Source of the DNA: JBCDHN01 sp965224535
GTDB lineage: Bacteria; Verrucomicrobiota; Verrucomicrobiia; Verrucomicrobiales; DEV007
DNA length: 64,000 bases
Reading direction: 5' to 3'
Assembly: GCA_965224535.1 (NCBI GenBank)
Contig: CBDCZR010000008.1
Span: forward strand, 62,001 to 126,000
The notes under the pieces were generated by a model. The model was not told the origin of the DNA, made no database searches, and saw only the letters and a list, made by a program, of their open reading frames with translations. Each line of letters begins with the position of its first letter. Position 1 is the stretch's first letter. Below are positions 54,549 to 62,530 of the stretch, piece after piece. A program made the translations under genes and the position numbers.

Positions 54549-55589
54549 CTAGCGAATCGTGGGGTCAAGAACCCGGACCAACCCGGCGGTGGCGATGACG
54601 ATGAGCGTGGTTGGCGGTTGCGATCCGTTGCCGGCGGTTGGGCCCGCGCCAAGGATACGGCTCGTCCCGGCCAACATCGTCACGCCGTTGTCGATCGTCA
54701 CGCGATTCAACGTTGGCACGGCAATTTCGTATTCCCGCCCGACCGAGGGCACCGACACGAAAGACTTTTGCACGCTGGGCGGAGCCGTGTCGTGGGTAAG
54801 CCAAAAACGCACGTCCACCGTCTGCTGATCGGCGCCGATCACGGCGTCGATCTCCAGCACCGTGCCGATTTCCTCCGTCCGAACTTCCGGCCGCACCACG
54901 CCATCCTTCAAGGCATAATCAACGACGTAAGCCTCTGATGCGGAGGAACCAATTTTCGTCCGCTCGCCGCTTCGTGTGTCACAGCTCAACACGGCCGCCG
55001 GGCGAGCCTTTTTGTCCGTCACCCAATCCTCCAACTTGGCCAATTCACGATCTTGATCGGCCACTTCCGATGCGCTCTCCAGGATTTCGGAAGCCAAGTC
55101 ATTGGGTACGTCGTAAATTCGGATGCGAAACTGAATCATGACCGGGTAGTCGAATAACTCGCGTTGAACGAAGCTTTCGATCAAATTCAGGTTCGCATGC
55201 GTGTTGCGAACGATGAGTTGGCTGGTGGGCGCCCCGTACATCACCGTGGCCCCCCGTGGAAACTCGATGCCGGCTTCTTCCAAAATCTCTCTGGCAGTCA
55301 ACCGCCGCCGAGGTTTGCCCCTGGCGCCGTCCAAATCCGCGAACGGGTCGTCCTCAGCCGATCCGCTAGCTGCCACTCTCAAAAAATCAGGTGGAACCCG
55401 AAAAACCTCGGTGCGCAACTCGTCCTCCACGCCATCCAGCGGATGGGGAGAAGAACCGTCGCGAAGCGCCCACAGTATCGCCACCAACAAACAGACCAAA
55501 ATCGCGGCGACGCTCCAAAAACCGAGCGATGAGGCGAGTTTTTGCGTCAGCGGCGGATCTGAACCTTCTTCCGTTTTCTCCGTTTTCAT
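54549..55589 (-). CDS. Membrane-anchored secretin-like protein
   Basis: A 346-aa protein with an N-terminal signal anchor (LGFWSVAAILVCLLVAILW). The body has a secretin/TonB short N-domain-like part (ATVMYGAPTSQLIVRNTHAN then LNLIESFVQREL) and a beta-rich C-terminal region resembling the end of GspD-type secretins (GTVLEIDAVIGADQQTVDV, PTTLIVIATAGL). It is too short for a real outer-membrane secretin and has a cytosolic start, so a secretin-derived protein of unknown role is the best call. It is followed by a GGGAC-type repeat and the MoxR gene. Confidence 0.6.
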   Translation of the reverse strand: MKTEKTEEGSDPPLTQKLASSLGFWSVAAILVCLLVAILWALRDGSSPHPLDGVEDELRTEVFRVPPDFLRVAASGSAEDDPFADLDGARGKPRRRLTAREILEEAGIEFPRGATVMYGAPTSQLIVRNTHANLNLIESFVQRELFDYPVMIQFRIRIYDVPNDLASEILESASEVADQDRELAKLEDWVTDKKARPAAVLSCDTRSGERTKIGSSASEAYVVDYALKDGVVRPEVRTEEIGTVLEIDAVIGADQQTVDVRFWLTHDTAPPSVQKSFVSVPSVGREYEIAVPTLNRVTIDNGVTMLAGTSRILGAGPTAGNGSQPPTTLIVIATAGLVRVLDPTIR

Positions 55590-55643
55590 GGTTTCCAGGC
55601 TAAACCCGCGTCAATGGCTCCTCCAAGCTCAAAAAACCGTCTC

Positions 55644-55712
55644 CGCAGGGACGTAAAGGACCAAAGGGACGAAAGCGACGTCTTTTCGGAGATTGCGTCC
55701 TTTCAGCCCCTT
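55644..55712. repeat. GGGACC-type hairpin repeat
   Basis: AGGGACGTAAAGGACCAAAG then GGACGAAAGCGACG on one side and TTGCGTCCTTTCAGCCCCTT on the other make an imperfect hairpin. It is related to the larger copy at 62210-62322. It lies between the MoxR stop and the secretin-like start (both minus). Confidence 0.55.
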
Positions 55713-55715
55713 ACC

Positions 55716-56723
55716 TCACCCAACCGCTTTGATCACCTTGCCGATTATCTCGTCCGTCCGCATCCCTTCGGCCTCGCCTTCGAACGATAAAATGATCCGG
55801 TGGCGCATCGCGGGAATCGCCGTGGCGTTCACGTCTTCGCGCGCCACGTGATAGCGCCCGTCGAGCATCGCCCGAACCCGCGAAGCCGCCAAAATCGTTT
55901 GCGCGCCGCGGGGAGAAGAACCGTGCCGCACGTACTTTTTCACGTCCGGGGGGGCGTGCTGATCGTCAGGGTGCGTGGCCAAAACTACGCGCACCAGATA
56001 GTCCTGCACGTCCTTGGCAATCGGCACTTCCTTGACCAGGTCGCCCATCGTCAAAATATCGCCCGCATGCGCCACGGCGTTGATTTCGGGAACCTGCGCG
56101 CCCATGGTGCGATCCAGGATGCTGGAAAACTCATCGTGGCTGGGCAACTCCACGAACAGCTTGAAAAAAAAGCGGTCGAGCTGGGCTTCCGGCAACGGAT
56201 AGGTGCCCTCGTTTTCGATCGGGTTTTGCGTCGCCAACACGAAAAACGGCAAATCCAGCGGATGCGTTCCGCCGGCCACGGTTACCGTTTTTTCCTGCAT
56301 GGTCTCCAGCAACGCGGATTGCGTCTTGGGCGTGGCGCGGTTGATTTCGTCGGCCAGCAGGATGTTGCAAAAAACCGGCCCCGGCTGGAATTCGAACACC
56401 TTTTTGCCGTCGCGTTCGGCCAGAATTTGGGTTCCGACGACGTCGGCGGGCAGCAAATCCGGCGTAAACTGGATGCGCTGAAATTTCAGGTGCATGGCGC
56501 GCGACACCGTCTGGACCAGCGCCGTTTTGCCGAGCCCGGGCACGCCTTCGAGCAAGACGTGGCCGCCGCACAGGATGGCGGTTAGCACGTTGTCGATAAT
56601 TTCGTCCTGACCGACGATGAATTTGGCGATTTCTTCGCGCAGCTTGCGAAATTCCGCGACGAAATCGGCGACGGCCTGTTCCTTGCTCTCGGCCTGCTGG
56701 GTGGGGGCTTCTTGGACTGGCAT
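55716..56723 (-). CDS. MoxR-family AAA+ ATPase
   Basis: A 335-aa AAA+ chaperone of the MoxR/RavA class. Visible are Walker A GVPGLGKTALV, Walker B LLADEINRATPKTQSALLE, sensor 1 VLATQNPIENEGTYPL, and the arginine-finger region EAQLDRFFFKLFVE. MoxR proteins help install metal centres or mature enzyme complexes, usually with a von Willebrand A-domain protein encoded next door; none is seen here. ATG at 56723. Confidence 0.95.
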   Translation of the reverse strand: MPVQEAPTQQAESKEQAVADFVAEFRKLREEIAKFIVGQDEIIDNVLTAILCGGHVLLEGVPGLGKTALVQTVSRAMHLKFQRIQFTPDLLPADVVGTQILAERDGKKVFEFQPGPVFCNILLADEINRATPKTQSALLETMQEKTVTVAGGTHPLDLPFFVLATQNPIENEGTYPLPEAQLDRFFFKLFVELPSHDEFSSILDRTMGAQVPEINAVAHAGDILTMGDLVKEVPIAKDVQDYLVRVVLATHPDDQHAPPDVKKYVRHGSSPRGAQTILAASRVRAMLDGRYHVAREDVNATAIPAMRHRIILSFEGEAEGMRTDEIIGKVIKAVG

Positions 56724-56843
56724 GACCGCAGACTAAGGCACGCGGCAGCCGGGAAACAAGTCCGCGTCGCAGGGAAGTGCGAAATCCGGCGCCATTCTTG
56801 CCGTTGCAGTCCGGCCCAGCGCGGATAAGGTCGGACGCAGAGC

Positions 56844-57524
56844 ATGAAAATCCTCATCGCCGAAGACGACGCCAATACGCGTGAGGGCCTGCGCGGAATT
56901 TTGGCCGACGAAGGCTACGAAGTCCTGACCGCGCCAAATGGAGCCGAGGCCTTGAGCGTCTTTCAAGCCGAAACGCCCCAAGTCGTTTGCCTGGACGTGA
57001 TGATGCCCCGGATGGATGGCTACGAGGTCTGCCGGCGCATTCGCAAAAACGACGATGAGGTCGCCATCCTCTTCATCACCGCCAAATCCGAGGAAATCGA
57101 CGCGGTTTTGGGGCTCGAGCTAGGTGCGGACGACTTCATCCAGAAACCGTTCGGCGTAAAAGAGGTCGTAGCCAGGATTCGCGCCGTGACTCGCCGGGTT
57201 TACGCCAAACGCGGGTCCAACGCGGCGGGCGAGTTCAAAATTGCCGACCTGCGGGTGATGCCCGAGCAGCTTCGCGCCTTCCGCGGCGAATCCCCGGTGG
57301 AGCTAAGTCTGCGCGACGTGAAAATCCTGAAGTTGCTGGCCGAAAATCGCGGCAAAGCGCTGCATCGCGACGCATTTTTCGACGAATGCTGGGGCTTCGA
57401 CTACCTGCCAAACAGCCGCACGCTCGATCAGCACATTTCCCAACTGCGCAAAAAAATCGAAGTGGACCCCAAGCATCCCGCGATCATCAAAACCGTGCAC
57501 GGAGTGGGCTACCGATACGAGTGA
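56844..57524 (+). CDS. OmpR/PhoB-family response regulator
   Basis: A 226-aa DNA-binding regulator. Receiver: acidic pair Asp8/Asp9, phospho-acceptor Asp51 in VVCLDVMMPRMDGYEVC, Thr in ILFITAKS and Lys in DDFIQKPFG. C-terminal winged helix: LSLRDVKILKLLAENRGKAL then DEHFDEC-like and FDYLPNSRTLDQHISQLRKK. No histidine kinase is adjacent, so it is an orphan by position. It is divergent from MoxR; the 120-bp spacer must hold both promoters. Confidence 0.93.
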   Translation: MKILIAEDDANTREGLRGILADEGYEVLTAPNGAEALSVFQAETPQVVCLDVMMPRMDGYEVCRRIRKNDDEVAILFITAKSEEIDAVLGLELGADDFIQKPFGVKEVVARIRAVTRRVYAKRGSNAAGEFKIADLRVMPEQLRAFRGESPVELSLRDVKILKLLAENRGKALHRDAFFDECWGFDYLPNSRTLDQHISQLRKKIEVDPKHPAIIKTVHGVGYRYE

Positions 57525-57590
57525 CGAATGGTTGGTTGATCGCTGTGTAATCGCCTTAAAATGAGCGATTTGCGAGATTTTTGGAAGAAG

Positions 57591-57672
57591 TGCTCGGAGG
57601 GGGACTCGAACCCCCACGGGTTGCCCCACAGGATCCTTAATCCTGCGCGTCTACCAATTCCGCCACCCGAGC
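57591..57672 (-). tRNA. tRNA-Leu, anticodon AAG
   Basis: An 82-nt class II tRNA read on the minus strand from 57672. It folds with a GCTCGGG/TCCGAGC acceptor stem, GGTGGCGGAATTGGTAGACG D arm, anticodon stem CAGGA/TCCTG around loop TTAAGGA, a long variable arm (TGGGGCAACCCGTG) and T arm GGGGGTTCGAGTCCCCC. The discriminator is A and CCA is not encoded, as expected for leucine. The loop places A-A-G at 34-36 after U33, so the anticodon is AAG rather than the usual GAG. Confidence 0.9.
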
Positions 57673-57920
57673 TTTTGGGTTGAAAATGAGGGAGTTAGAA
57701 CTGTGGCGCGACAATCGCAAAGGCGTCCAAATTTTCGCAAACAACACCCCACTTTTATCAGCCTTACCCACAAGCGCAACAAAAAACCCGGTGACAGTGG
57801 GTTGGGCAGCGCGCAAGGTCGAAGAAGCGCCGCAAAATGAACCCAATCCTGCGGCAATTCACCGGGTTCCCCGCCAAAAACGCGCAACGATCCCTTCAAA
57901 ATCCCCGGTCAGGCAAAATG
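57673..57920. other. Non-coding region between tRNA-Leu and tandem array
   Basis: About 250 bp downstream of the tRNA in plus-strand coordinates (upstream for the tRNA, so it holds its promoter). I see no gene and no repeat apart from the neighbouring array. Confidence 0.5.
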
Positions 57921-58313
57921 GCCTCGCACAAAGGCACGAAGACACAAAGAACGAGGAAGAAAAAGGCTTCGCGGCTTTGTGCCTTCGTGCGAGGCATAGC
58001 GTGGTGTTAGTTGGCTAGACTAAGGCCTCGCACAAAGGCACGAAGACACAAAAAACGAGGAGGAAAAAGGCTGCGTGGCTGCGTGGCTTCGTGCGAGGCA
58101 TAGCGTGGTGTTAGTTGGCTAGACTAAGGCCTCGCACAAAGGCACGAAGACACAAAGAACGAGGAGGAAAAAGGCTTCGTGGCTTTGTGACTTCGTGCGA
58201 TGCATAGCGTGGTGTTAGTTGGCTAGACTAAGGCCTCGCACAAAGGCACGAAGACACGAAGGCATTTTTTTGTTTTTCCGAAAAGCTTTGTGTCTTGGTG
58301 CCTTCGTGCGAGC
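57921..58313. repeat. Tandem array of a 104-bp hairpin unit, four copies
   Basis: The unit begins GCCTCGCACAAAGGCACGAA at 57921, 58025, 58129 and 58233, exactly 104 bp apart; the fourth is shortened. Each unit has a long imperfect hairpin (left arm CTCGCACAAAGGCACGAAGA, right arm TTTGTGCCTTCGTGCGAG) then a fixed spacer ATAGCGTGGTGTTAGTTGGC ending TAGACTAA. Variation is mostly in the arms. It contains no unique spacers, so it is not a CRISPR array. Single copies of this type of hairpin are scattered in PVC genomes, but a clean tandem array is less usual. Confidence 0.9.
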
Positions 58314-58400
58314 CCCCAGCGGTCGATGAATTCGGGTCAAACGCAAAATTCTGCGCTCATCGCTTGCAAGCGGCTTGCCGGCGGTTCTAACTTCTCGCCC

Positions 58401-58964
58401 ATGTCAGCTTACGGCTTCAAAGAGTGGAAACTGGTTTGCGACGCGATGGAACGCGGCGAACAGAGCCTGATTCTGCGCAAAGGCGGGATTTCCGAGGGCA
58501 AACACGGGTTTCAGTGGCTGCACCGCGAGTTTTTCCTGTTCCCGACCTATTTTCACGAGCAGGCCGGGCGCTTGCAACTGAGCTGGGAGCCGGATTCGGG
58601 TGAAGTGCCTACCAAGGAGCGCGATCGGGTGGAAATTCGCCAATTCGCGGAAATCGCCTTCACCGCGGAAATCAGCGATTTGGTGCAGGCGCAGAGCTTG
58701 GCCGATTTTCACGTTTGGGCGCCGGAAGTGATCGAGGAACGCTTTGGTTGCGGGGAGAACAACGGCATTAGCCTGGCGGTGATGCGCGTTTTTCGGCTGA
58801 ACGCGCCGTGGATTTTGGAAAATCGCGCCAGTTTCGGCGGTTGCCGGTCGTGGCTGGGATTGCCGGAAGACGAGGGCCGGCCGGAAATCGGCGAACCCGT
58901 GCTCAGCGACGCGGAATTTGGCGAGATTTTGGGCTCGGTGAAGGCGCGGCTGGGATCGAGCTAA
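58401..58964 (+). CDS. DUF1802-family protein
   Basis: A 187-aa cytosolic protein. The N-terminal AYGFKEWKLVCDAMERGEQS, ILRKGGISEGKHGFQ and LFPTYFHEQA match DUF1802; the family shows scattered conservation and no assigned activity. The FKEW and ILRKGGI-type motifs sit at the expected places. ATG at 58401. Just 9 nt separate its stop from the Rieske gene start, so the two are likely one transcript. Confidence 0.82.
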   Translation: MSAYGFKEWKLVCDAMERGEQSLILRKGGISEGKHGFQWLHREFFLFPTYFHEQAGRLQLSWEPDSGEVPTKERDRVEIRQFAEIAFTAEISDLVQAQSLADFHVWAPEVIEERFGCGENNGISLAVMRVFRLNAPWILENRASFGGCRSWLGLPEDEGRPEIGEPVLSDAEFGEILGSVKARLGSS

Positions 58965-58973
58965 AAATTGGCG

Positions 58974-59975
58974 ATGCGCGACCATTGGTACATCGCCTGC
59001 CAAAGTCACCAACTTCGCCAAAAACCGCTGGCTCGCAAAATTCTGGGCGAAAACCTGGTTTTGTTCCGAAATCGCGGCGGTGAGCCGGGCGCGTTAGCCG
59101 ACCGCTGCCTGCACCGCAACATCCAGCTCTCGCTCGGCCGGGTGGACGAGCACGGCCTGCGCTGCTGCTATCACGGCTGGACTTACGCCACTGACGGCCG
59201 TTGCACCCACATTCCCGCTTCCTGCGATGGCGCTCCCGAAAATTGCGGCGAAAAACTGCGAGTTCGCGCTTTTCCGGCGGTGGAAAAGCAGGGATTCGTC
59301 TGGATTTTTGCCGGCGACCCCGAGCCAACCGGCGAGCCGCTGGATTTTCCCAAATTTAGGGCGAATCGCTGGCATCACTGGGTCATGGAGCGCGAATTTG
59401 AGGGCGCGGCTTTTCATTGCTGTGAAAATTTTCTCGACGTGCCTCACACCACCCACGTTCACCGCGGATTGTTCCGCAGCGCCGAGCGAAAGGACGTGGA
59501 AATTGAGGTCACCAGCGGCGAAACCTGGATTCAGGCCCGGTTTTTGAACGAGGAGCGCATGGAAAGCTGGATCGGCCGGCTTTTGATGCCCGACGACGGC
59601 GAGATGTTCCACACCGACCGCTTTCAGCTCCCCTACGTGACCCGGGTGGACTACGCCATGGGCGAGCGCCGCCAATACATCGTGATGAGCCAGTGCACGC
59701 CGATCGACGCCGAAACCACGCGCACCTTCACCTACATGGCCTACCGGTTCGACGGCTTGGGCAAGCTGGTGAGGCTGGTTTTCGAGCCGCTCTCGCACAT
59801 CATCCTCAACCAGGACGTCGTCGTGATTCGCCAACAAACCGAAAGCCTGCGCAAAACCGGCGCCGCGCGCTTCATCTATCATCCCACCGACGCCATCGCC
59901 GCTGGAATTCGCGATTTGATCGCCGGCAAGTCGCTGGCCGGCCGCGAGCCGCAACGGCGCAGCATTCGGCTTTGA
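58974..59975 (+). CDS. Rieske-type aromatic ring-hydroxylating oxygenase alpha subunit-like
   Basis: A 333-aa non-heme iron oxygenase. The Rieske cluster is Cys45-x-His47 ... Cys64-x2-His67 (CLHRN, CCYHGW), and the mononuclear iron site is NFLDVPHTTHVHRGLF with two His and an upstream Asp/Glu. N-terminal MRDHWYIACQSHQLRQKPL is the typical vanillate-O-demethylase/Pao-like opening. Substrate and ferredoxin partners are not nearby. ATG 58974 preferred; TTG at 58968 is in frame. Confidence 0.9.
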   Translation: MRDHWYIACQSHQLRQKPLARKILGENLVLFRNRGGEPGALADRCLHRNIQLSLGRVDEHGLRCCYHGWTYATDGRCTHIPASCDGAPENCGEKLRVRAFPAVEKQGFVWIFAGDPEPTGEPLDFPKFRANRWHHWVMEREFEGAAFHCCENFLDVPHTTHVHRGLFRSAERKDVEIEVTSGETWIQARFLNEERMESWIGRLLMPDDGEMFHTDRFQLPYVTRVDYAMGERRQYIVMSQCTPIDAETTRTFTYMAYRFDGLGKLVRLVFEPLSHIILNQDVVVIRQQTESLRKTGAARFIYHPTDAIAAGIRDLIAGKSLAGREPQRRSIRL

Positions 59976-60078
59976 GTTCGTTGAGTTTTGGCACGGCAGG
60001 GCCCTGTGGGACCGCGGATTTGGGACTTGTGCGGGAAAAACGGCACGGTTAGGGTCAGCGGTTCAACCCAATGCCGCC

Positions 60079-60774
60079 ATGAAACTGTCGATCCGCCTTT
60101 TCGCCATCCTAACCTTGATCCTCGTCTCCGCCCACGGCCGCACGTGGACTTCCACCGACGGGCGCACGATTGAAGCCGATTTCCTCCGCCTCAAAGGCGA
60201 ACTCGTCGTCGTCAACCGCGCGGGCCGAACGCTGAAAATCCCGCTCGCCAAGCTATCGGAGGCCGATCGGAAGTGGGTGGCGGATCAAGCCCCAAAACCC
60301 GCGCCGGCCGCGGCAAAACCCGCCGATCCCAAGCGAATTTCGGAGATTCTCGAGGCGTGTTTCAAGGCCGTGCCAAGCGACGCGGAGCGCGCCGAAGTGG
60401 TTGCGTTTTTCACCAGCCTGCTGCCAACCAAGGGCGCCGATGACGAGGAGTTGGATTGGAAGGTGGCTATGCCGGTTTGGGATGCGAATCAACCGCAGGA
60501 CAGCATTTTGATTAGCGCGGACATGTATCCCAAGGGCAACGAAGAGGATCGCCTCATGTGGTTCCACATCGTCTACGAAGCCGAGGAAAAAGAGGTGTTT
60601 GGCAACGAAAAACTGGGGCGTTACCCGGCCTTGCGCGCTAAAGACCGGCATTGCTTCGTCACCGTGAAGCGCACCGACGTCCGGGGCGTGGCGGACGCGG
60701 AATCCTACGAGGACGGCAAAAAGATCGACGCCGTGATTGAGGCGATCGATTTGCGGACGATCGCCAAGCTGTAG
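60079..60774 (+). CDS. Exported SHD1-domain protein
   Basis: A 231-aa secreted protein. The signal peptide (MKLSIRLFAILTLILVSAHG) is followed directly by an SHD1-like module: RTWTSTDGRTIEADFLRLKG, LVVVNRAGRTLKIPLAKLSE and ADRKWVADQ. The remaining 150 residues carry no recognised domain. It is the second SHD1 protein in the window (see 6369). Confidence 0.72.
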   Translation: MKLSIRLFAILTLILVSAHGRTWTSTDGRTIEADFLRLKGELVVVNRAGRTLKIPLAKLSEADRKWVADQAPKPAPAAAKPADPKRISEILEACFKAVPSDAERAEVVAFFTSLLPTKGADDEELDWKVAMPVWDANQPQDSILISADMYPKGNEEDRLMWFHIVYEAEEKEVFGNEKLGRYPALRAKDRHCFVTVKRTDVRGVADAESYEDGKKIDAVIEAIDLRTIAKL

Positions 60775-60837
60775 CGTGTCGCGCGCGCGTTTGGCTTGGT
60801 GGAGCAAACCCGAAGCATCTCGCGACTTTTTCTGGAC

Positions 60838-60905
60838 CCGGTGACCGTCAGTGGGTAAGAAAAAAGGCTACCCATCGGCGGGGACGTGACCTTTCGTCCC
60901 CACTG
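60838..60905 (+). promoter_or_regulatory. Structured 5' leader before the FHA gene
   Basis: CAGTGGG (60848 region) can pair with CCCACTG (60899 region), and inside it GGGGACG pairs with CGTCCCC around TGACCTTT. The structure is 30 nt before the ATG of the FHA gene and could act in translation or processing. No known riboswitch is recognised. Confidence 0.4.
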
Positions 60906-60934
60906 AGACGAACGCCTTTACCTGAAGCCTACGC

Positions 60935-62188
60935 ATGACTCCCAGCAAGAACACCGTCCCCATCGGACGCCAATCGGCTAGCCGCCCCTCAAAAAAGCCC
61001 TGCAAATTTGAGCTGGTCGTCTCCAACTCCGACGGAAGCCGCTTCACCTACCCGCTTTACAACGATTTAACCACCATCGGGAGGGCCACGGACAACGACG
61101 TAGTCATCGGCGACCAATGCATCTCGGGGCACCACTGCGAACTCCGCAAATTTGGCGAATCGGCCTTTGAAGTCGTCGATCTGGACTCCTACAACGGCAC
61201 CTCCGTCAACGGGACTAAGATCGATCGGGTAACCGTCAAAGCCAACGACCAGATCACCATCGGCCTGCTGGATGTGGTCATCGTGCCCGCCGGTAAAAGC
61301 CCCGTTGAGGCCGCGCAGGTGGACGTGGAGCAATTTCGCAAGGAACAGCGCGAATTCGCCAAGCAAAGCAAGCAGTTGGACGACGATCGCCGGGCCTTGA
61401 CCAAGGCGGAGGAGCAAGCCAAGAAAAAGGAGGACGACTTGGCCAAGCAAGAGCGCGAATTGGCGAAAAAGCGCGAAGAATTGGACGATGAGAGCCGAAA
61501 ACGCCGCCTGGAACAGGACAAGCGCGAGGAGAAAATCAATGCAGCCGAAAAGCAGGCCGATGAAAAGCGCGAAGAAGTGGAAAAGGCTCACGCAAAGCTG
61601 ACCAAGCAGATGGAAGAGCTGCGCCGCCAGATCAAAAACCTGGAAGGCGAGCGAGACGGCTTGCAAAGCTCCATCAAACAGGCCGACCAGCGGCTGGCCG
61701 AGGCCAACGAGGAGTTGGGCGGCGCAAAATCCGCGTTGAAGGAGGAGCAAAGCCGGCTTTCCGCGCTAAAATCGGAGATTTCCGGGTTGGACGAGCGGCA
61801 GGCGAACCTGGAGAGCGCGATCGCGGGTTTTCAGGGCAAAATTCCCGACTTGGAGGGCAAAAAGTCCTCCCTGGAATCGCAAAACCAGACTTTGGAGGCT
61901 CAAGTTTCCCAAGCCCAAGACCGTCTGGCGGATTTGCAGCGCCAGACCGCGGACGCCGAAGCCGCCAGCGAGCAAGCGAAAGCCGCGCAGCGCGAAATCG
62001 ACAACGCGCTGGGCAAAAAGCAGGACGAACTCGGTTTTTTCGAAAGCCGGCTCACCACCACCCGCGAAGAACGCGATCGCCTGGAGGAAGAGAGCCGCGA
62101 GTATCGCATTTTCATGAGCACCTTCGAGCAGCGCAAGGCGGAACTGGAGCAACGGATTCAGGAAATGGAGGCCAAGGTGGCTGGATAG
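60935..62188 (+). CDS. FHA-domain protein with a long coiled coil
   Basis: A 417-aa cytosolic protein. The FHA domain (about residues 40-115) reads TTIGRATDNDVVIGDQCISG, HHCELRKFG and DLDSYNGTSVNGT: the G-R, S-x-x-H and N-G residues of phosphothreonine-binding FHA modules are all present. Residues 130-415 are an uninterrupted charged coiled coil (EFAKQSKQLDDDRRALTKAE onward, with QANLESAIAGFQGKIPDLEG near the middle). It is likely a phospho-dependent scaffold or cytoskeleton-type protein; a Ser/Thr kinase partner is not local. Confidence 0.86.
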   Translation: MTPSKNTVPIGRQSASRPSKKPCKFELVVSNSDGSRFTYPLYNDLTTIGRATDNDVVIGDQCISGHHCELRKFGESAFEVVDLDSYNGTSVNGTKIDRVTVKANDQITIGLLDVVIVPAGKSPVEAAQVDVEQFRKEQREFAKQSKQLDDDRRALTKAEEQAKKKEDDLAKQERELAKKREELDDESRKRRLEQDKREEKINAAEKQADEKREEVEKAHAKLTKQMEELRRQIKNLEGERDGLQSSIKQADQRLAEANEELGGAKSALKEEQSRLSALKSEISGLDERQANLESAIAGFQGKIPDLEGKKSSLESQNQTLEAQVSQAQDRLADLQRQTADAEAASEQAKAAQREIDNALGKKQDELGFFESRLTTTREERDRLEEESREYRIFMSTFEQRKAELEQRIQEMEAKVAG

Positions 62189-62530
62189 GCGGGTGGGAGC
62201 GCGGGAAAAAGAAGAAAGGGACTTTAAGGGACCAAAAGGACCAAAAGGACCCAAGCGACTGAAGGGACGCCATTTCCGAATCGCGTCGCTTTGGTCCCTT
62301 CAGTCCCTTTAGGTCCCTTTCTCCCCCCCAAACCCCCATTGTCGAACAATCCTGCAAACCGATTATCCAGAAAGTTGGCAAGAAAGTTGTTGCACCGCCA
62401 AAAATTATCGTTTGCGCAATTTTTATCAAAAATATGGTGAAATTTTGCAAATTTTTGGTAGAAGATGGTGCGTTCCGGAATTTCTACAACCAACCGTAAT
62501 TTCGGATTCCCCCATCCCAACCTGGAAACT
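62189..62530. other. 342-bp spacer with a long imperfect hairpin
   Basis: It contains the GGGACC-type inverted repeat at 62210-62322. The rest (62323-62530) is AT-richer (AAAATTATCG, TTTTTATCAAAAATATGG) and likely carries the promoter of the peptidase gene. Confidence 0.55.
62210..62322. repeat. GGGACC/GGTCCC long inverted repeat
   Basis: The left arm (AAGGGACCAAAAGGACCAAA, 62226 on) is built of GGGACC/GGACC units, and the right arm (TTTGGTCCCTTCAGTCCCTT, 62290 on) is its near inverse, with CATTTCCGAATCG as loop. It would form a strong RNA hairpin between the FHA and M23 genes. Another member is at 55644-55712. Confidence 0.65.

Noticed and set aside
57921..58313. Regular repeats resembling a CRISPR array
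   Set aside because: Units are 104 bp, spacers are identical between copies and there are no cas genes.
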